64,000 bases of DNA from Candidatus Zixiibacteriota bacterium (GCA_016933695.1 JAFGAL010000010.1:124001-188000); one strand, 5' to 3'. Shown: positions 10,091 to 19,607, counted from the stretch's first letter. Numbers and translations are program-made. The notes: generated by a model from the sequence alone, not told the origin.

Positions 10091-11602
10091 CTAAATTCCT
10101 TCTTCCGGTTTTTCCAGATAGGCGATAATTCGCTTTTCCGGATCAAGATATTTCTCCGCAACCCGTTTGATGTCTTCGGGAGTGAGGGCATTGACCCGAT
10201 CCAGTTCCTGGAACAATTTACGCCAGTCGCCCAGCTTGGTCTGATAGCTGACCAGCTGATTGGCCAGACCGTTACTTGACGCCAGTGTGTTAATCAACTG
10301 GGCTTTGGCCTGGGCTTTGATTTTGTCGAGTTCTTCGACCGGGATCAACTCGGTGCGGACTCTTTCGATATGTTGTAAAACCGATTCCAGGTTTTCGGCA
10401 TTAGTGGATTCATTGGAAGGGATACAAAAAACATTGAACAGCGTAGGGTATTTGTTGGCCGGATAGCCCGCGAATGCCTGCACGCTCACCGCACTCTTTT
10501 TCTCTTTCACCAGGTCTTTATACAGCACCGACGTGCGTCCCGATCCGAGATAGGTGGCGAGGGCGTCCAGCGCCAGATAATCGGGATGAGTAATCGCCGG
10601 TATATGATACCCCATGACAAACAGCGGCTGTGAATTTTCGTGAAGAGTGACTTCACGGATGCCGAACGGATCCGGTTCGATTACCATCACCGGTTTCGGA
10701 TCCGGTTTGTCTTCCAACGGCCCGAAATACTTTTCCGCGAGTTTCTTCACTTCTTTCGGATCGACGTCGCCGACAATCGCAATGACTATATTGCGTGGGA
10801 CGTAATATTCCTTGAAATGCTCGATCATTTGCGGACGGTTATAATCCTGAATTTCAGACATCTCACCGATCATGCACATGCCGTAGGGGTGAGCATTGAA
10901 TGCCAGTTCGAGATATTCTCCGAACAGCAGACGGCCGGTCGGGCTGGATTCCACGCGGTACCGACGTTCCTCGGCCACCACCTGTTTTTCCTTAAACAGT
11001 TCGCGCAACACCGGGTTGGCGAAACGGTCGGATTCCATCGCCATCCACAACTCCAGTTTATTGGAGGGGTAGTTGACATAATAGGTGGTGTTGTCGTAGC
11101 CGGTTCCGGCATTCAAGCCGGTTCCGCCCTGAGCGCTGACCAATTCGCTGAATTCATTCATTTTCGAATATGATGCGGCCGAATCGGTGGCGATTTTCAT
11201 TTGCGCATCCAGTTCCGCCAGTCGGGCGGAGTCGGCCAGATCACGTTTGGCGCGCTCCTTGAGAATCAGATTAAACAGACTGTCCTCAACGGCCATCCAT
11301 TTCAATTCCTTTTTCAGATCAGTGGTGCCGATTTCCCTGGTGCCTTTGAATGCCATGTGTTCGAACATGTGCGCTTGTCCCATGGCGCCTTTGGGATCAT
11401 CGGCGCATCCGGCGTCGACCTGTGTGACAAACGACGCCACCGGGGCATCGTGGCGCGGCAGGACGATGAATTTCAGACCGTTGTCCAGCGTAAACTCAAC
11501 GACACGATCCTCGATTTCCGAGAAATCGAAGGAAAAGGCGGTTGAGGCCAAGCTTAACAACAGCACGAAGATCAAAACCAATCCAGTGCGATTACCTTTC
11601 AT
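10091..11602 (-). CDS. M16 family zinc peptidase, catalytic subunit
   Basis: A 503-residue exported peptidase. The signal peptide is MKGNRTGLVLIFVLLLSLASTAFS. The zinc motif HMFEH lies near residue 82 within GQAHMFEHMAFKGT. The third-ligand region, KEKQVVAEERR, follows after an insertion of ~40 polar residues. A good Shine-Dalgarno (GGAGGAG) precedes the ATG. The enzyme should cut peptides in the periplasm or cell envelope. It is the first gene of a two-gene operon; the next gene (7938-10076) encodes a motif-less M16 partner. This active-plus-inactive arrangement is typical of bacterial M16B pairs. The family call is firm; the substrate is unknown. Confidence 0.92.
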   Translation of the reverse strand: MKGNRTGLVLIFVLLLSLASTAFSFDFSEIEDRVVEFTLDNGLKFIVLPRHDAPVASFVTQVDAGCADDPKGAMGQAHMFEHMAFKGTREIGTTDLKKELKWMAVEDSLFNLILKERAKRDLADSARLAELDAQMKIATDSAASYSKMNEFSELVSAQGGTGLNAGTGYDNTTYYVNYPSNKLELWMAMESDRFANPVLRELFKEKQVVAEERRYRVESSPTGRLLFGEYLELAFNAHPYGMCMIGEMSEIQDYNRPQMIEHFKEYYVPRNIVIAIVGDVDPKEVKKLAEKYFGPLEDKPDPKPVMVIEPDPFGIREVTLHENSQPLFVMGYHIPAITHPDYLALDALATYLGSGRTSVLYKDLVKEKKSAVSVQAFAGYPANKYPTLFNVFCIPSNESTNAENLESVLQHIERVRTELIPVEELDKIKAQAKAQLINTLASSNGLANQLVSYQTKLGDWRKLFQELDRVNALTPEDIKRVAEKYLDPEKRIIAYLEKPEEGI

Positions 11603-12020
11603 TTTACTCCTCCAATGGTTCTATACTACATATATGATGCGATATTTTTCAACGGGATCACCAACACAGATACAAAGCTCAGTTAATGTGATTCACTCCT
11701 CAAACTTATCCCTCTGTTAAATTGCTCAAGTTTAACTTGTTGCAGATGGTTTGTCAAGACCCGGTTCAAAAAGACGGGCAGACGGCTGGCAGGCAAATAT
11801 ATATTACAGGTCATTTCGTTCCACTCTCCGGTTATGTTCCCGGTTGCATATTGCGCGGCTTTCTTACATATCACCAACAATAAAAACCCGCAATTGTGCC
11901 CATGGGGAGATTCCGGAAACGAATGATATGCGGATTATGCGGCGTATTCTTGGTTAATGCATGTGTCCCGATCATTTTCAGTATCCATACGAATAAGGAT
12001 AATAAAAGTTTTGTGGTGGG
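11603..12020. other. Intergenic region upstream of the M16 operon
   Basis: No gene is supported here; the short open frames lack ribosome-binding sites and family resemblance. The stretch is AT-rich and holds the promoter-like pair at 11729-11757 that would drive the M16 operon. The phosphorylase terminator lies immediately beyond its right end. Confidence 0.6.
11729..11757 (-). promoter_or_regulatory. Promoter-like -35/-10 pair for the M16 operon
   Basis: Minus-strand TTGACA (11752-11757), 17 bases, then TAAACT (11729-11734). The -35 is a perfect sigma-70 match. The start codon is ~120 bases downstream. Confidence 0.5.
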
Positions 12021-12055
12021 AAAAAAAACGCCCTTTCCCTGGAAGAGAAAGGGCG
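12021..12055 (-). terminator. Rho-independent terminator after the glucan phosphorylase gene
   Basis: Minus-strand stem CGCCCTTTC / GAAAGGGCG with a nine-base loop, followed by eight T residues (12021-12028). It lies 34 bases after the phosphorylase stop codon. Confidence 0.88.
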
Positions 12056-12089
12056 TCCACATTGCATTATCGGGCGCTGAAATCCGCCA

Positions 12090-14654
12090 TTACCACCATT
12101 TAATCAGTTTCGGGATGCGGTTATGAATCAAATTGGGATTACGGGGAACCACGCGGGCCGCAATGCCGAAACGTCCCGATTCTTCACAAACCACTTCGGC
12201 CTGATACTCGCCATAGCCTTTGTGCGGTGCATCGGAACCATTGTTGATGGTGGCAATGACCGGCCGGTACTGGTTCATCTGCTCCAGCGAATTGAGATTC
12301 CCGGCGATCACCTCGACCATGATATCGTCGGGGGAGATGTTCCCCAGCCGGACGCGAATATCGACGGGAATGCGGTCCCCGACTTTAGGCGAGGTTTCAA
12401 GTGACGGGGTCTCCACTTTTTCAATAATTAGTTGATCCCAGTTGGCGCTTAAGTCATTCTGCCACTTGGCCATTTTTCTGGTTGTGGCGAAATCATCGGC
12501 GAAAAACTTGTTGTACGCGTTGATGGCCGGAATGTAGGATTTCTCGGTATAATCACGCACCATGCGGTACGAACTGAAATCCCTGCTGGCCATAATCATC
12601 GAGTTTTTCATCATTTTGACCCAGTCCAGAGGCAGGTTGGCGCTATTGATTTTGTAAAACTGCGGAATTACCTCGCGCTCCAGGGTATCATACAAGAACT
12701 GGCTTTCCAGACTGTCCTGCAGTTCCAAATTATCGTATTCTTCGCCGTTGCCGATCTTAAAGCCGGTATCGGGGCTGTATCCCTCGCACCACCAGCCATC
12801 GAGAATTGAAACATTGATGGCGCCGTTGCAGGCCGCTTTCATGCCGCTGGTGCCGGAGGCTTCCTGTGGACGGCGGGGATTGTTGAGCCAGACATCGGTG
12901 CCCTGCACCAGATAGCGGGCCACGTTGATATCATAATCTTCCAGGAACACGATTCGACGACGGAATTCGTCGCGCGAGGCGATCTGCAGGATGTTCTTGA
13001 TAATTTCCTTACCGGGATTGTCCAGCGGATGCGCCTTACCGGCCAGCACGAACTGCACCGGCATATCCGGATTATGGATCAGGCGGCGAAGCCGGTCAAT
13101 GTCTTTGAACAGCAGAAATGCGCGCTTATATGACGAAAACCGTCTGGCAAACCCGATCGTAAGAATTTGCGGATCGAGTACTTCATCGGCCATTTTAATG
13201 TCAAGCGCACTGGCGCCTCGACGGGCGAGCTGGTTTTTCAGTCGCTTGCGGGCAAAGAAGACCAGTCGTTCGCGGCGACGCTGATGCACGCGCCAGATTT
13301 CTGCGTCGGGTATTTTATGAATACTCCCCCAGTCCTGGAAACTTGAAGGCTGTTTGGTGAATTTCGGGCCAAAATAGGTGTCGTACAGGTCAATCATGTC
13401 ATGGCTGAGCCAGGAGCGGATATGCACGCCGTTGGTGATGCCGATGACGGGGACTTCCTCGACCGGCAGACTCGGCCAGATATTGTGCCACATATTGCGC
13501 GTGACAATGCCGTGGAGTTGCGAAACGCCATTGTTGAATGCGGCCAGTTTCAAGGCCGCCACGGTCATACAGAACGGTTCGTTGTCGTCGGACGGGAAGA
13601 CCCGTCCCAGCGCCAGAAACTGCTCCCAGCTCATGCCGATTTTGTTGACGTAGTCTTTCAGATAACGCTCCAGCAGTTTGGGATCGAAAGTTTCATTTCC
13701 GGCGGGAACCGGAGTATGCGACGTGAACACGGTGGTCGGCCAGACCGCCTGCACTGCTTCATCATATGAAAGGCCTTTGGTTTCAATCAGGTCTTTGACC
13801 CGTTCCAGAAGCAGAAACATCGAATGGCCTTCATTGAGATGATACACCGACGGTGTGATACCCAGCGCATTGAGGGCTTTGACGCCGCCGATGCCGAGCA
13901 GGATTTCCTGCCGGACGCGGGTGTCCTTGTCGCCGCTGTAAAGAACGGACGTGATTTCACGGTATTTGGTTGGGTTTTCGGGGATATTGGTGTCCAGAAG
14001 ATACAGCGGGGTAATCCCCACCATGACTTTCCAGATCTGCACATGAACCGGGGTTCCGGAGAAGTCCAGCGAAAACCGGATCGGGTTGCCGTTGGCGTCC
14101 TTTTCCAGTGTCACCGGCATGTGGTACCAGTCGTTTTCCTCATAGCGTTCCTGTTGCCAGCCGTCCGATGATAAAAACTGCCGGAAATAACCATAGCGAT
14201 ACAAGAGGCCCACCGCCACCAGTGGAATGCCCATGTCGCTGGCGGCCTTTAAATGGTCGCCGGAAAGCAGGCCAAGGCCGCCGGAATAGATGGGCAGGCC
14301 GGTATCGATGCCGTATTCACAGGAGAAATAGGCGATGGTCGCCTTTTTATGGTCGGGAAAGGTCTTGTCGAACCAGCGTGGGGACTTGATATATTCCTGA
14401 AAATGCCCGTAGACGCGGTCCAGACTGGCCAGAAAGGCATCGTCCCTGGCGACTTCCTCCAGTTTGTTTTGTGGCAAATACGCCAGCATCTCAATGGGAT
14501 TCTGGTACGATTTTTCCCACAATTCGGAATCGATGCGGATGAACAGTTTTACGATATCCCAGTTCCACGAAAACCAGAGATTCATCGCCAACTCGCGCAG
14601 ACGCTGAATACGTTCGGGAAGATTGGGCAGTACGAGAAATTGCTTAACTTTCAT
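12090..14654 (-). CDS. glgP: Alpha-glucan (glycogen) phosphorylase, GT35
   Basis: An 854-residue PLP-dependent phosphorylase that releases glucose 1-phosphate from alpha-1,4-glucans with inorganic phosphate, in the cytosol. The pyridoxal-binding motif EASGTSGMKAACNG lies near residue 605 (the Lys in GMK). RRPQEASG just before it and NVSILDGWW just after it are typical of the short phosphorylase type found in Thermotoga and Mycobacterium, rather than of the E. coli/mammalian enzyme. The N-terminus (LPNLPERIQRLRELAMNLWFSWN) matches the extension of that type. The gene stands alone, divergent from pckA and closed by its own terminator; no other glycogen gene is in the window. The translation start has only a weak ribosome-binding site. 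Confidence 0.95.
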   Translation of the reverse strand: MKVKQFLVLPNLPERIQRLRELAMNLWFSWNWDIVKLFIRIDSELWEKSYQNPIEMLAYLPQNKLEEVARDDAFLASLDRVYGHFQEYIKSPRWFDKTFPDHKKATIAYFSCEYGIDTGLPIYSGGLGLLSGDHLKAASDMGIPLVAVGLLYRYGYFRQFLSSDGWQQERYEENDWYHMPVTLEKDANGNPIRFSLDFSGTPVHVQIWKVMVGITPLYLLDTNIPENPTKYREITSVLYSGDKDTRVRQEILLGIGGVKALNALGITPSVYHLNEGHSMFLLLERVKDLIETKGLSYDEAVQAVWPTTVFTSHTPVPAGNETFDPKLLERYLKDYVNKIGMSWEQFLALGRVFPSDDNEPFCMTVAALKLAAFNNGVSQLHGIVTRNMWHNIWPSLPVEEVPVIGITNGVHIRSWLSHDMIDLYDTYFGPKFTKQPSSFQDWGSIHKIPDAEIWRVHQRRRERLVFFARKRLKNQLARRGASALDIKMADEVLDPQILTIGFARRFSSYKRAFLLFKDIDRLRRLIHNPDMPVQFVLAGKAHPLDNPGKEIIKNILQIASRDEFRRRIVFLEDYDINVARYLVQGTDVWLNNPRRPQEASGTSGMKAACNGAINVSILDGWWCEGYSPDTGFKIGNGEEYDNLELQDSLESQFLYDTLEREVIPQFYKINSANLPLDWVKMMKNSMIMASRDFSSYRMVRDYTEKSYIPAINAYNKFFADDFATTRKMAKWQNDLSANWDQLIIEKVETPSLETSPKVGDRIPVDIRVRLGNISPDDIMVEVIAGNLNSLEQMNQYRPVIATINNGSDAPHKGYGEYQAEVVCEESGRFGIAARVVPRNPNLIHNRIPKLIKWW

Positions 14655-14717
14655 GGTAACCCGATATTTAAAGCTGTTTATATCCCCTGCGGTTTATTAT
14701 ATTAACAAACCGGTTCC

Positions 14718-14746
14718 TATATATCATCGTTTCGTCATAACCGCAA
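14718..14746 (-). promoter_or_regulatory. Promoter-like pair for glgP
   Basis: Minus-strand TTGCGG (14741-14746), 17 bases, then TATATA (14718-14723), in the AT-rich divergent region between glgP and pckA. A moderate match only. Confidence 0.35.
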
Positions 14747-14860
14747 ATGAATTTACATCTTAAACGTTTGATATTCAAGATAATTTGCCGATGAATATGA
14801 TAGGTAATATTCCGATTTGCTGTTTTACAGGGGCATGTTAACCAAAGAAAGGAGTCGCCG

Positions 14861-16438
14861 GTGCAGGAAAAAAATCTCTCCATGTATGGACTGGTCAATA
14901 CCGGGGTGGTGTACTGGAATCTGCCGACACCCGCATTATATGCGGAATCGGTGAGAAATCGTGAAGGCTTTATTGCTCATCTGGGACCATATGTCGTTCG
15001 CACCGGACATCATACCGGGCGATCACCCAAGGATAAATTCATTGTCAAGGAATCCAGTTCCGAGAATAAAATCTGGTGGGGGAAAGAGAACCGGCCGTTT
15101 GACAAGGCACATTTCGATGCCCTGTATTATCGCATTATGGCGTATCTGCAGGGCAAGCAGCTGTATGTTCAGGATTGTTACGCCGGAGCCGACCAGGGGT
15201 ATCGTCTGCCGATTCGGGTCGTCACCGAAACGGCCTGGCATAATTTGTTTGCGCGGAACATGTTCATTCGCGAGTATGACCGCGACAAGCTGGCGAACTT
15301 CGACCCGCAATTCTGCGTGGTGCATATTCCGAATTTCCATGCGGTTCCTGACCTGGACGCCACCAATTCCGAGGCGTTTATCATTCTCAATTTCGAACGC
15401 AAAATGGCCCTGATCGGCGGCACCAGCTACGCCGGAGAAATTAAAAAGGCGGTGTTCACGGTGATGAATTATTTCCTTCCGCAGAAGGATGTCCTCTCCA
15501 TGCACTGTTCGGCCAATATCGGAAAAGAGGGCGATACCGCGATCTTTTTCGGTCTTTCCGGAACCGGCAAAACCACATTGTCAACCGATCCGGAACGGCG
15601 GCTGATCGGCGACGATGAGCACGGTTGGAGCGACAACGGCGTATTCAATTTCGAGGGCGGCTGTTATGCCAAGGTGATTCGTCTGTCACAGGATGGCGAG
15701 CCGGATATTTATGAATGTACGCGCAAATTCGGTACGATTTTGGAAAATGTCGCGATCGACATTGAAACCCGCCGGATCGATCTGAATGATTCCAGTCTGA
15801 CGGAAAACACCCGAGCGGCCTATCCGATCACGCATATCGAGAATTCCATTCCGGACGGAATGGGCGGTCATCCCCAGAATATCATCCTGCTGACCGCCGA
15901 TGCGTTCGGAGTGATGCCGCCGGTGGCGAAACTTACGGCGGAACAAGCCCAGCGGTATTTCCTGATCGGGTACACCGCCAAGGTGGCCGGTACCGAAAGC
16001 GGTATCACCGAACCGCAGGCGGCCTTCAGTTCCTGTTTCGGGGCGCCGTTTATGGCGCTGGAACCGACCGTATACGCCAATCTTCTGGCTAAAAAGATCG
16101 CCAAGCATAAGGTCAACTGCTGGCTGGTCAATACCGGCTGGATCAACGGGCCGTATGGAATCGGCGAGCGTATCAGCATTCAGCATACCCGGGCGATTAT
16201 CCGGGCGATTCTCAATGGAACGCTCTCCAAAGCTACCTATCGAAGCGATAAGACGTTCGGGCTGGAAATTCCGCAGGAATGCCCTGAGGTTCCGTCGTTC
16301 GTGCTCGATCCCGCTTCGGGATGGGACGATAAGAACGAGTATCGGACCCAGGCTGAAAAACTTGCCCGGATGTTTGATAATGTGTATACTGAATTTATAA
16401 AAGACAATCAAACCAGAAATGTCTCAGCGTTGAAATAG
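14861..16438 (+). CDS. pckA: Phosphoenolpyruvate carboxykinase (ATP)
   Basis: A 525-residue ATP-dependent PEP carboxykinase: oxaloacetate plus ATP gives PEP, CO2 and ADP, the entry step of gluconeogenesis. The P-loop GLSGTGKTTLS lies near residue 235, followed by the metal- and substrate-binding stretch DDEHGWSDNGVFNFEGGCYAK. Both are diagnostic of the ATP-type family, and length is normal. The start is GTG at 14861 with GGAG six bases upstream; the N-terminus LVNTGVVYWNLPTPALYAE aligns with the family. It is followed after 13 bases by pfkA, so the two are probably co-transcribed. Pairing a gluconeogenic with a glycolytic enzyme in one unit is notable. Confidence 0.96.
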   Translation: MQEKNLSMYGLVNTGVVYWNLPTPALYAESVRNREGFIAHLGPYVVRTGHHTGRSPKDKFIVKESSSENKIWWGKENRPFDKAHFDALYYRIMAYLQGKQLYVQDCYAGADQGYRLPIRVVTETAWHNLFARNMFIREYDRDKLANFDPQFCVVHIPNFHAVPDLDATNSEAFIILNFERKMALIGGTSYAGEIKKAVFTVMNYFLPQKDVLSMHCSANIGKEGDTAIFFGLSGTGKTTLSTDPERRLIGDDEHGWSDNGVFNFEGGCYAKVIRLSQDGEPDIYECTRKFGTILENVAIDIETRRIDLNDSSLTENTRAAYPITHIENSIPDGMGGHPQNIILLTADAFGVMPPVAKLTAEQAQRYFLIGYTAKVAGTESGITEPQAAFSSCFGAPFMALEPTVYANLLAKKIAKHKVNCWLVNTGWINGPYGIGERISIQHTRAIIRAILNGTLSKATYRSDKTFGLEIPQECPEVPSFVLDPASGWDDKNEYRTQAEKLARMFDNVYTEFIKDNQTRNVSALK

Positions 16439-16451
16439 CAGAAGGAATTGT

Positions 16452-17582
16452 ATGGCGGAAAAGATGAAACTGGGTGTTCTGACCGGCGGCGGCGACTGTC
16501 CCGGACTGAACGCCGTCATTCGTGCGGTTGTAAAAACCGCCATTAATGACTATGATATGGAAGTCGTCGGGTTCATGGACGGTTATGAGGGGCTGGTCGA
16601 GAACCGCTATCGACAATTGAAATCCGCCGACGTTTCCGGTATCCTGACTCTCGGTGGGACCATTCTGGGGACCTCCAATCGGGCCGATCCATTCAAATTC
16701 CCGGTACTCCAGGGCGATGAGTACATCTATCTGGACCGTTCCTCACAGGCGGTGCAGAATTTCGAGCGACTCGGGCTGGACGCGCTGATTGCGATCGGCG
16801 GCGACGGGACGATGTCGGCGTCGCACGGGATGGCGCAAAAGGGATTGAAAATTGTCGGTGTCCCGAAAACGATTGACAACGATCTGTTCGGAACCGATCA
16901 AACGTTCGGTTTCGATTCGGCGCTGGCTTCGGCGGCGGAGGCGATTGACAAAATCCATTCCACCGCGCAATCACATCATCGAGTGATGATTATCGAGGTC
17001 ATGGGTCGGTATGCCGGATGGCTGGCGCTGGCGTCCGGTGTGGCCGGCGGCGGCGACATTATTCTGATTCCCGAACTGCCGTATCAAATCGATGTCATCT
17101 GCGACAAGATCAAAGAGCGCAACCGCAAGGGCAAGAATTTCAGCATCATCGTTATCGGTGAAGGCGCGCATGCGGAAGGCGGGGAGATGGTAGTTCAGCG
17201 CAAAATCGAACACAGTCCCGATCAGCTTCGCCTCGGCGGAGTCTCCAACCGTCTGGCGGCGCAAATTGAGGGATTAACCACGCTGGAAACACGCGTGACA
17301 ATCCTCGGGCATTTGCTGCGCGGCGGCACGCCGACCGCGTTCGACCGCATCCTTGCCAGCCGGTTCGGCTCGCAGGCCGTGCATCTGGCCTACAAGGGCG
17401 AGTACGGCAAAATGGTCGCCCTTCGCGGCAGTGAAATCGGCAATGTGCCGATCAGCGACGTGGCCGGAAAAGTGCGCAAAGTGCCGCTGGATTCCTCGCT
17501 GTTGAAAACCGCGATATCACTCGACACCTGTCTTGGGGTAGAGCATATTCCGGCTTTGGAAGAGGCCGAAATGGCGATCTGA
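16452..17582 (+). CDS. pfkA: 6-phosphofructokinase
   Basis: A 376-residue phosphofructokinase that phosphorylates fructose 6-phosphate to the 1,6-bisphosphate. The nucleotide-binding glycine loop is TGGGDCPGLNAVIR, near residue 12. The phosphoryl-donor determinants are GGDGT (near residue 117) and PKTIDND (near 138). Gly in the first normally marks ATP use; Lys in the second is more common in pyrophosphate enzymes. This mixed G/K signature occurs in the long PfkA clade, some of whose members are ATP enzymes. MGRYAGWLAL (sugar binding) is also present. It lies 13 bases after pckA with AGAAGGA upstream, and a terminator follows at 17608-17637. ATP is the likely donor, but this is not proven by sequence. 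Confidence 0.93.
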   Translation: MAEKMKLGVLTGGGDCPGLNAVIRAVVKTAINDYDMEVVGFMDGYEGLVENRYRQLKSADVSGILTLGGTILGTSNRADPFKFPVLQGDEYIYLDRSSQAVQNFERLGLDALIAIGGDGTMSASHGMAQKGLKIVGVPKTIDNDLFGTDQTFGFDSALASAAEAIDKIHSTAQSHHRVMIIEVMGRYAGWLALASGVAGGGDIILIPELPYQIDVICDKIKERNRKGKNFSIIVIGEGAHAEGGEMVVQRKIEHSPDQLRLGGVSNRLAAQIEGLTTLETRVTILGHLLRGGTPTAFDRILASRFGSQAVHLAYKGEYGKMVALRGSEIGNVPISDVAGKVRKVPLDSSLLKTAISLDTCLGVEHIPALEEAEMAI

Positions 17583-17607
17583 CCATTGGCACATCCGATC
17601 AGTTTAA

Positions 17608-17637
17608 CGGGGATTCCTTTCGGGATCCCCGTTTTTG
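17608..17637 (+). terminator. Terminator of the pckA-pfkA operon
   Basis: Inverted repeat built on CGGGGAT / ATCCCCG around a TTTC-type loop, followed by five T residues. It lies 25 bases past the pfkA stop codon. Confidence 0.85.
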
Positions 17638-17647
17638 TCTTATCAAA

Positions 17648-17676
17648 TTGACATTTTCCCGGCAACATGGTATGTT
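17648..17676 (+). promoter_or_regulatory. Promoter-like pair for kbl
   Basis: TTGACA (17648-17653), 17 bases, TATGTT (17671-17676). The -35 is a perfect match. It lies directly after the pfkA terminator, 60 bases before the chosen kbl start. This also argues against the longer upstream reading frame that begins at 17635. Confidence 0.6.
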
Positions 17677-17736
17677 TCATTTCCTGAAAGAGGGATTGTT
17701 GCAGATACGGCAGTTGTCATAGATAGGGAGGTTGTC

Positions 17737-18981
17737 ATGCCATATGATCGTGCGCAAGCATTCTATAGAGAAACTCTCGATGCGATAAAAAACGACGGTC
17801 TGTTAAAGGAAGAACGATATATTCATTCACCGCAGGCGGCGGACATCAAGGTGGAGTATCCCGAAGGTTCGAACGCGTCGAATGTGATCAACTTGTGCGC
17901 CAATAACTATCTGGGATTGTCCAGCCATCCCGAGGTTATCAAGGCGGCGCACGACGGACTCGAAAGCCGGGGATACGGCGTATCATCGGTGCGCTTTATC
18001 TGCGGAACACAGGATATTCATCGCGAACTGGAAAACAAGATCAGCACATTTCTGGGAACCGAGGCGACGATATTGTTTTCATCGTGCATGGACGCCAATG
18101 CGGCGGTGTTCGAAGCGCTGTTCGATGACAAGGACGCGCTGATCTCCGACCGGCTGATTCATGCCTCGATTATCGACGGGATTCGTCTTTGCAAGGCCCA
18201 GCGGCATATCTACGAGCATTCCGATATGGCGATGCTGGAACAAAAGCTGAAAGAGACGCGGGGCGCGCGGTTCCGGGTGATTGTCACCGATGGGGTGTTT
18301 TCGATGGACGGTGATCTGGCGAAACTCGATGAAATATGCGCGCTTGCGGAAAAATACGACGCGCTGACCTTCGTCGATGATTCGCACGCCACCGGCTTTA
18401 TCGGCAAGACCGGACGCGGCACGCATGAGCATTATAATGTCATGGGCAAGATCGACATCATCACGACCACGCTGGGTAAGGCGCTGGGAGGTGCTTCCGG
18501 CGGCTGTATCAGCGCGCGCCAAGAGATGGTCGATATATTACGGCAAAGGGCGCGCACCTATCTGTTTTCGAATTCACTTCCGCCGGTAATTGCCGCGGCC
18601 GCAAATAAGGTTATGGATATCATTTCCGCAACCACGGAACGTCGCGACAAACTCGAGGAGTTGACCAAGTTCTTTCGCGCCGAGATGACATCGCGGGGAT
18701 TCGATATTGTCCCGGGATTTCACCCGATTGTCCCAATCATGCTGTACAACGCCAAACTGTCGCAGGATATCGCCCGCGATTTGTACTACGAAGGCATCTA
18801 TGTGATCGGCTTTTTCTATCCGGTGGTCCCGAAAGGGCAGGCGCGAATCCGGGTGCAGATATCCGCCGGGCATGAGAAAGAACATATTCAGAAGGCGATT
18901 TCGGCCTTTACGAAAATTGCGGAGAAATACAAAATCCTCGGCAAGACCAAAGATAAAATTATCGAGATGTACGGAGCCTGA
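17737..18981 (+). CDS. kbl: 2-amino-3-ketobutyrate CoA ligase (glycine C-acetyltransferase)
   Basis: A 414-residue PLP enzyme of the alpha-oxoamine synthase family. It converts 2-amino-3-ketobutyrate plus CoA to glycine and acetyl-CoA in threonine breakdown. The start at 17737 is set by GGGAGG five bases upstream and by the conserved N-terminus (FYRETLDAIKNDGLLKEERYI). Motifs: INLCANNYLGLSSHP, SVRFICGTQDIHRELE, TDGVFSMDGD, DDSHATGFIGKTGRGT, and the PLP-lysine motif TTLGKALGGASGG near residue 247. The match to Kbl is stronger than to BioF or serine palmitoyltransferase (note the ICGTQ..H pattern), but these share a fold. The threonine dehydrogenase usually beside kbl is not in the window. Confidence 0.93.
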   Translation: MPYDRAQAFYRETLDAIKNDGLLKEERYIHSPQAADIKVEYPEGSNASNVINLCANNYLGLSSHPEVIKAAHDGLESRGYGVSSVRFICGTQDIHRELENKISTFLGTEATILFSSCMDANAAVFEALFDDKDALISDRLIHASIIDGIRLCKAQRHIYEHSDMAMLEQKLKETRGARFRVIVTDGVFSMDGDLAKLDEICALAEKYDALTFVDDSHATGFIGKTGRGTHEHYNVMGKIDIITTTLGKALGGASGGCISARQEMVDILRQRARTYLFSNSLPPVIAAAANKVMDIISATTERRDKLEELTKFFRAEMTSRGFDIVPGFHPIVPIMLYNAKLSQDIARDLYYEGIYVIGFFYPVVPKGQARIRVQISAGHEKEHIQKAISAFTKIAEKYKILGKTKDKIIEMYGA

Positions 18982-19009
18982 TTTACCTGAAAGACAGGAC
19001 ATCAACAAA

Positions 19010-19042
19010 CCGGCGGGCTTGATCGGCCCGCCGGCTTTTTTT
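19010..19042 (+). terminator. Terminator of kbl
   Basis: Stem CCGGCGGG / CCCGCCGG with loop CTTGATCGG, followed by seven T residues. Confidence 0.88.
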
Positions 19043-19073
19043 ATGCAGTAAGGCGTTTACCGTCGATACAATC

Positions 19074-19607
19074 TCAGCCGCGTCGGACAGTTCGGATGAT
19101 GAGAATCAGGGCCAGCAAAATCAGTATAAAGGCAATCAGAAATACAGTTCCGGCGACAGTCAAGCCGCCGATCGCGGGGCGTTCAAACCCGATCGTGATG
19201 CCCACGAAAGTCAGTATGCCGACAAACAGGGCAACTATCGCGCCGATGATGATCGCCGGCGCAGAGCCGCCTGAAGAGTACCCGGTGCGATACGGATCGA
19301 CGCTTTTTTCCAAATACTGGTCGGATGACCGGCGGTCGGTGCGGCGTTTGAACCGGATCCGGCTATCATCGAACTTCTCCAGCATTTCCCAGCCGGTTCG
19401 CGCTTCTTCTTCGCACAACCGGCGCACTTTTTCGGGATTCCGAAAGGCGCCGAACGCGGAGCGGACGATTTTGAATTCCCACCCCTGCAAATCGTTTTTA
19501 TCATAGGTGGTCATCTTTTCCTCTTGTTCTTCCATTCGTTTTTTTCTCGCGGCCGATGCGGCGATTGCCGCCATGCCGCCCATTATGGGAATCATTCCTG
19601 CTGACAT
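19074..19607 (-). CDS. Small membrane protein with DUF4177-like N-terminal part
   Basis: A 177-residue protein. Residues ~38-90 (GWEFKIVRSAFGAF, then LCEEEARTGWEMLEKFDDSRIRFKRR) resemble the short DUF4177-type module, in which a 'WE.' strand and a 'GWE' helix end recur. Two hydrophobic segments follow (PAIIIGAIVALFVGILTFVG and the last ~30 residues, rich in Ile and Leu), ending in a basic tail. A topology with a soluble N-terminus and two membrane helices is likely. AGGAG sits seven bases before the ATG. It is the third gene of a same-strand group after the SagB-like and zinc-finger genes, separated by ~60 bases. No specific function can be given. Confidence 0.75.
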   Translation of the reverse strand: MSAGMIPIMGGMAAIAASAARKKRMEEQEEKMTTYDKNDLQGWEFKIVRSAFGAFRNPEKVRRLCEEEARTGWEMLEKFDDSRIRFKRRTDRRSSDQYLEKSVDPYRTGYSSGGSAPAIIIGAIVALFVGILTFVGITIGFERPAIGGLTVAGTVFLIAFILILLALILIIRTVRRG

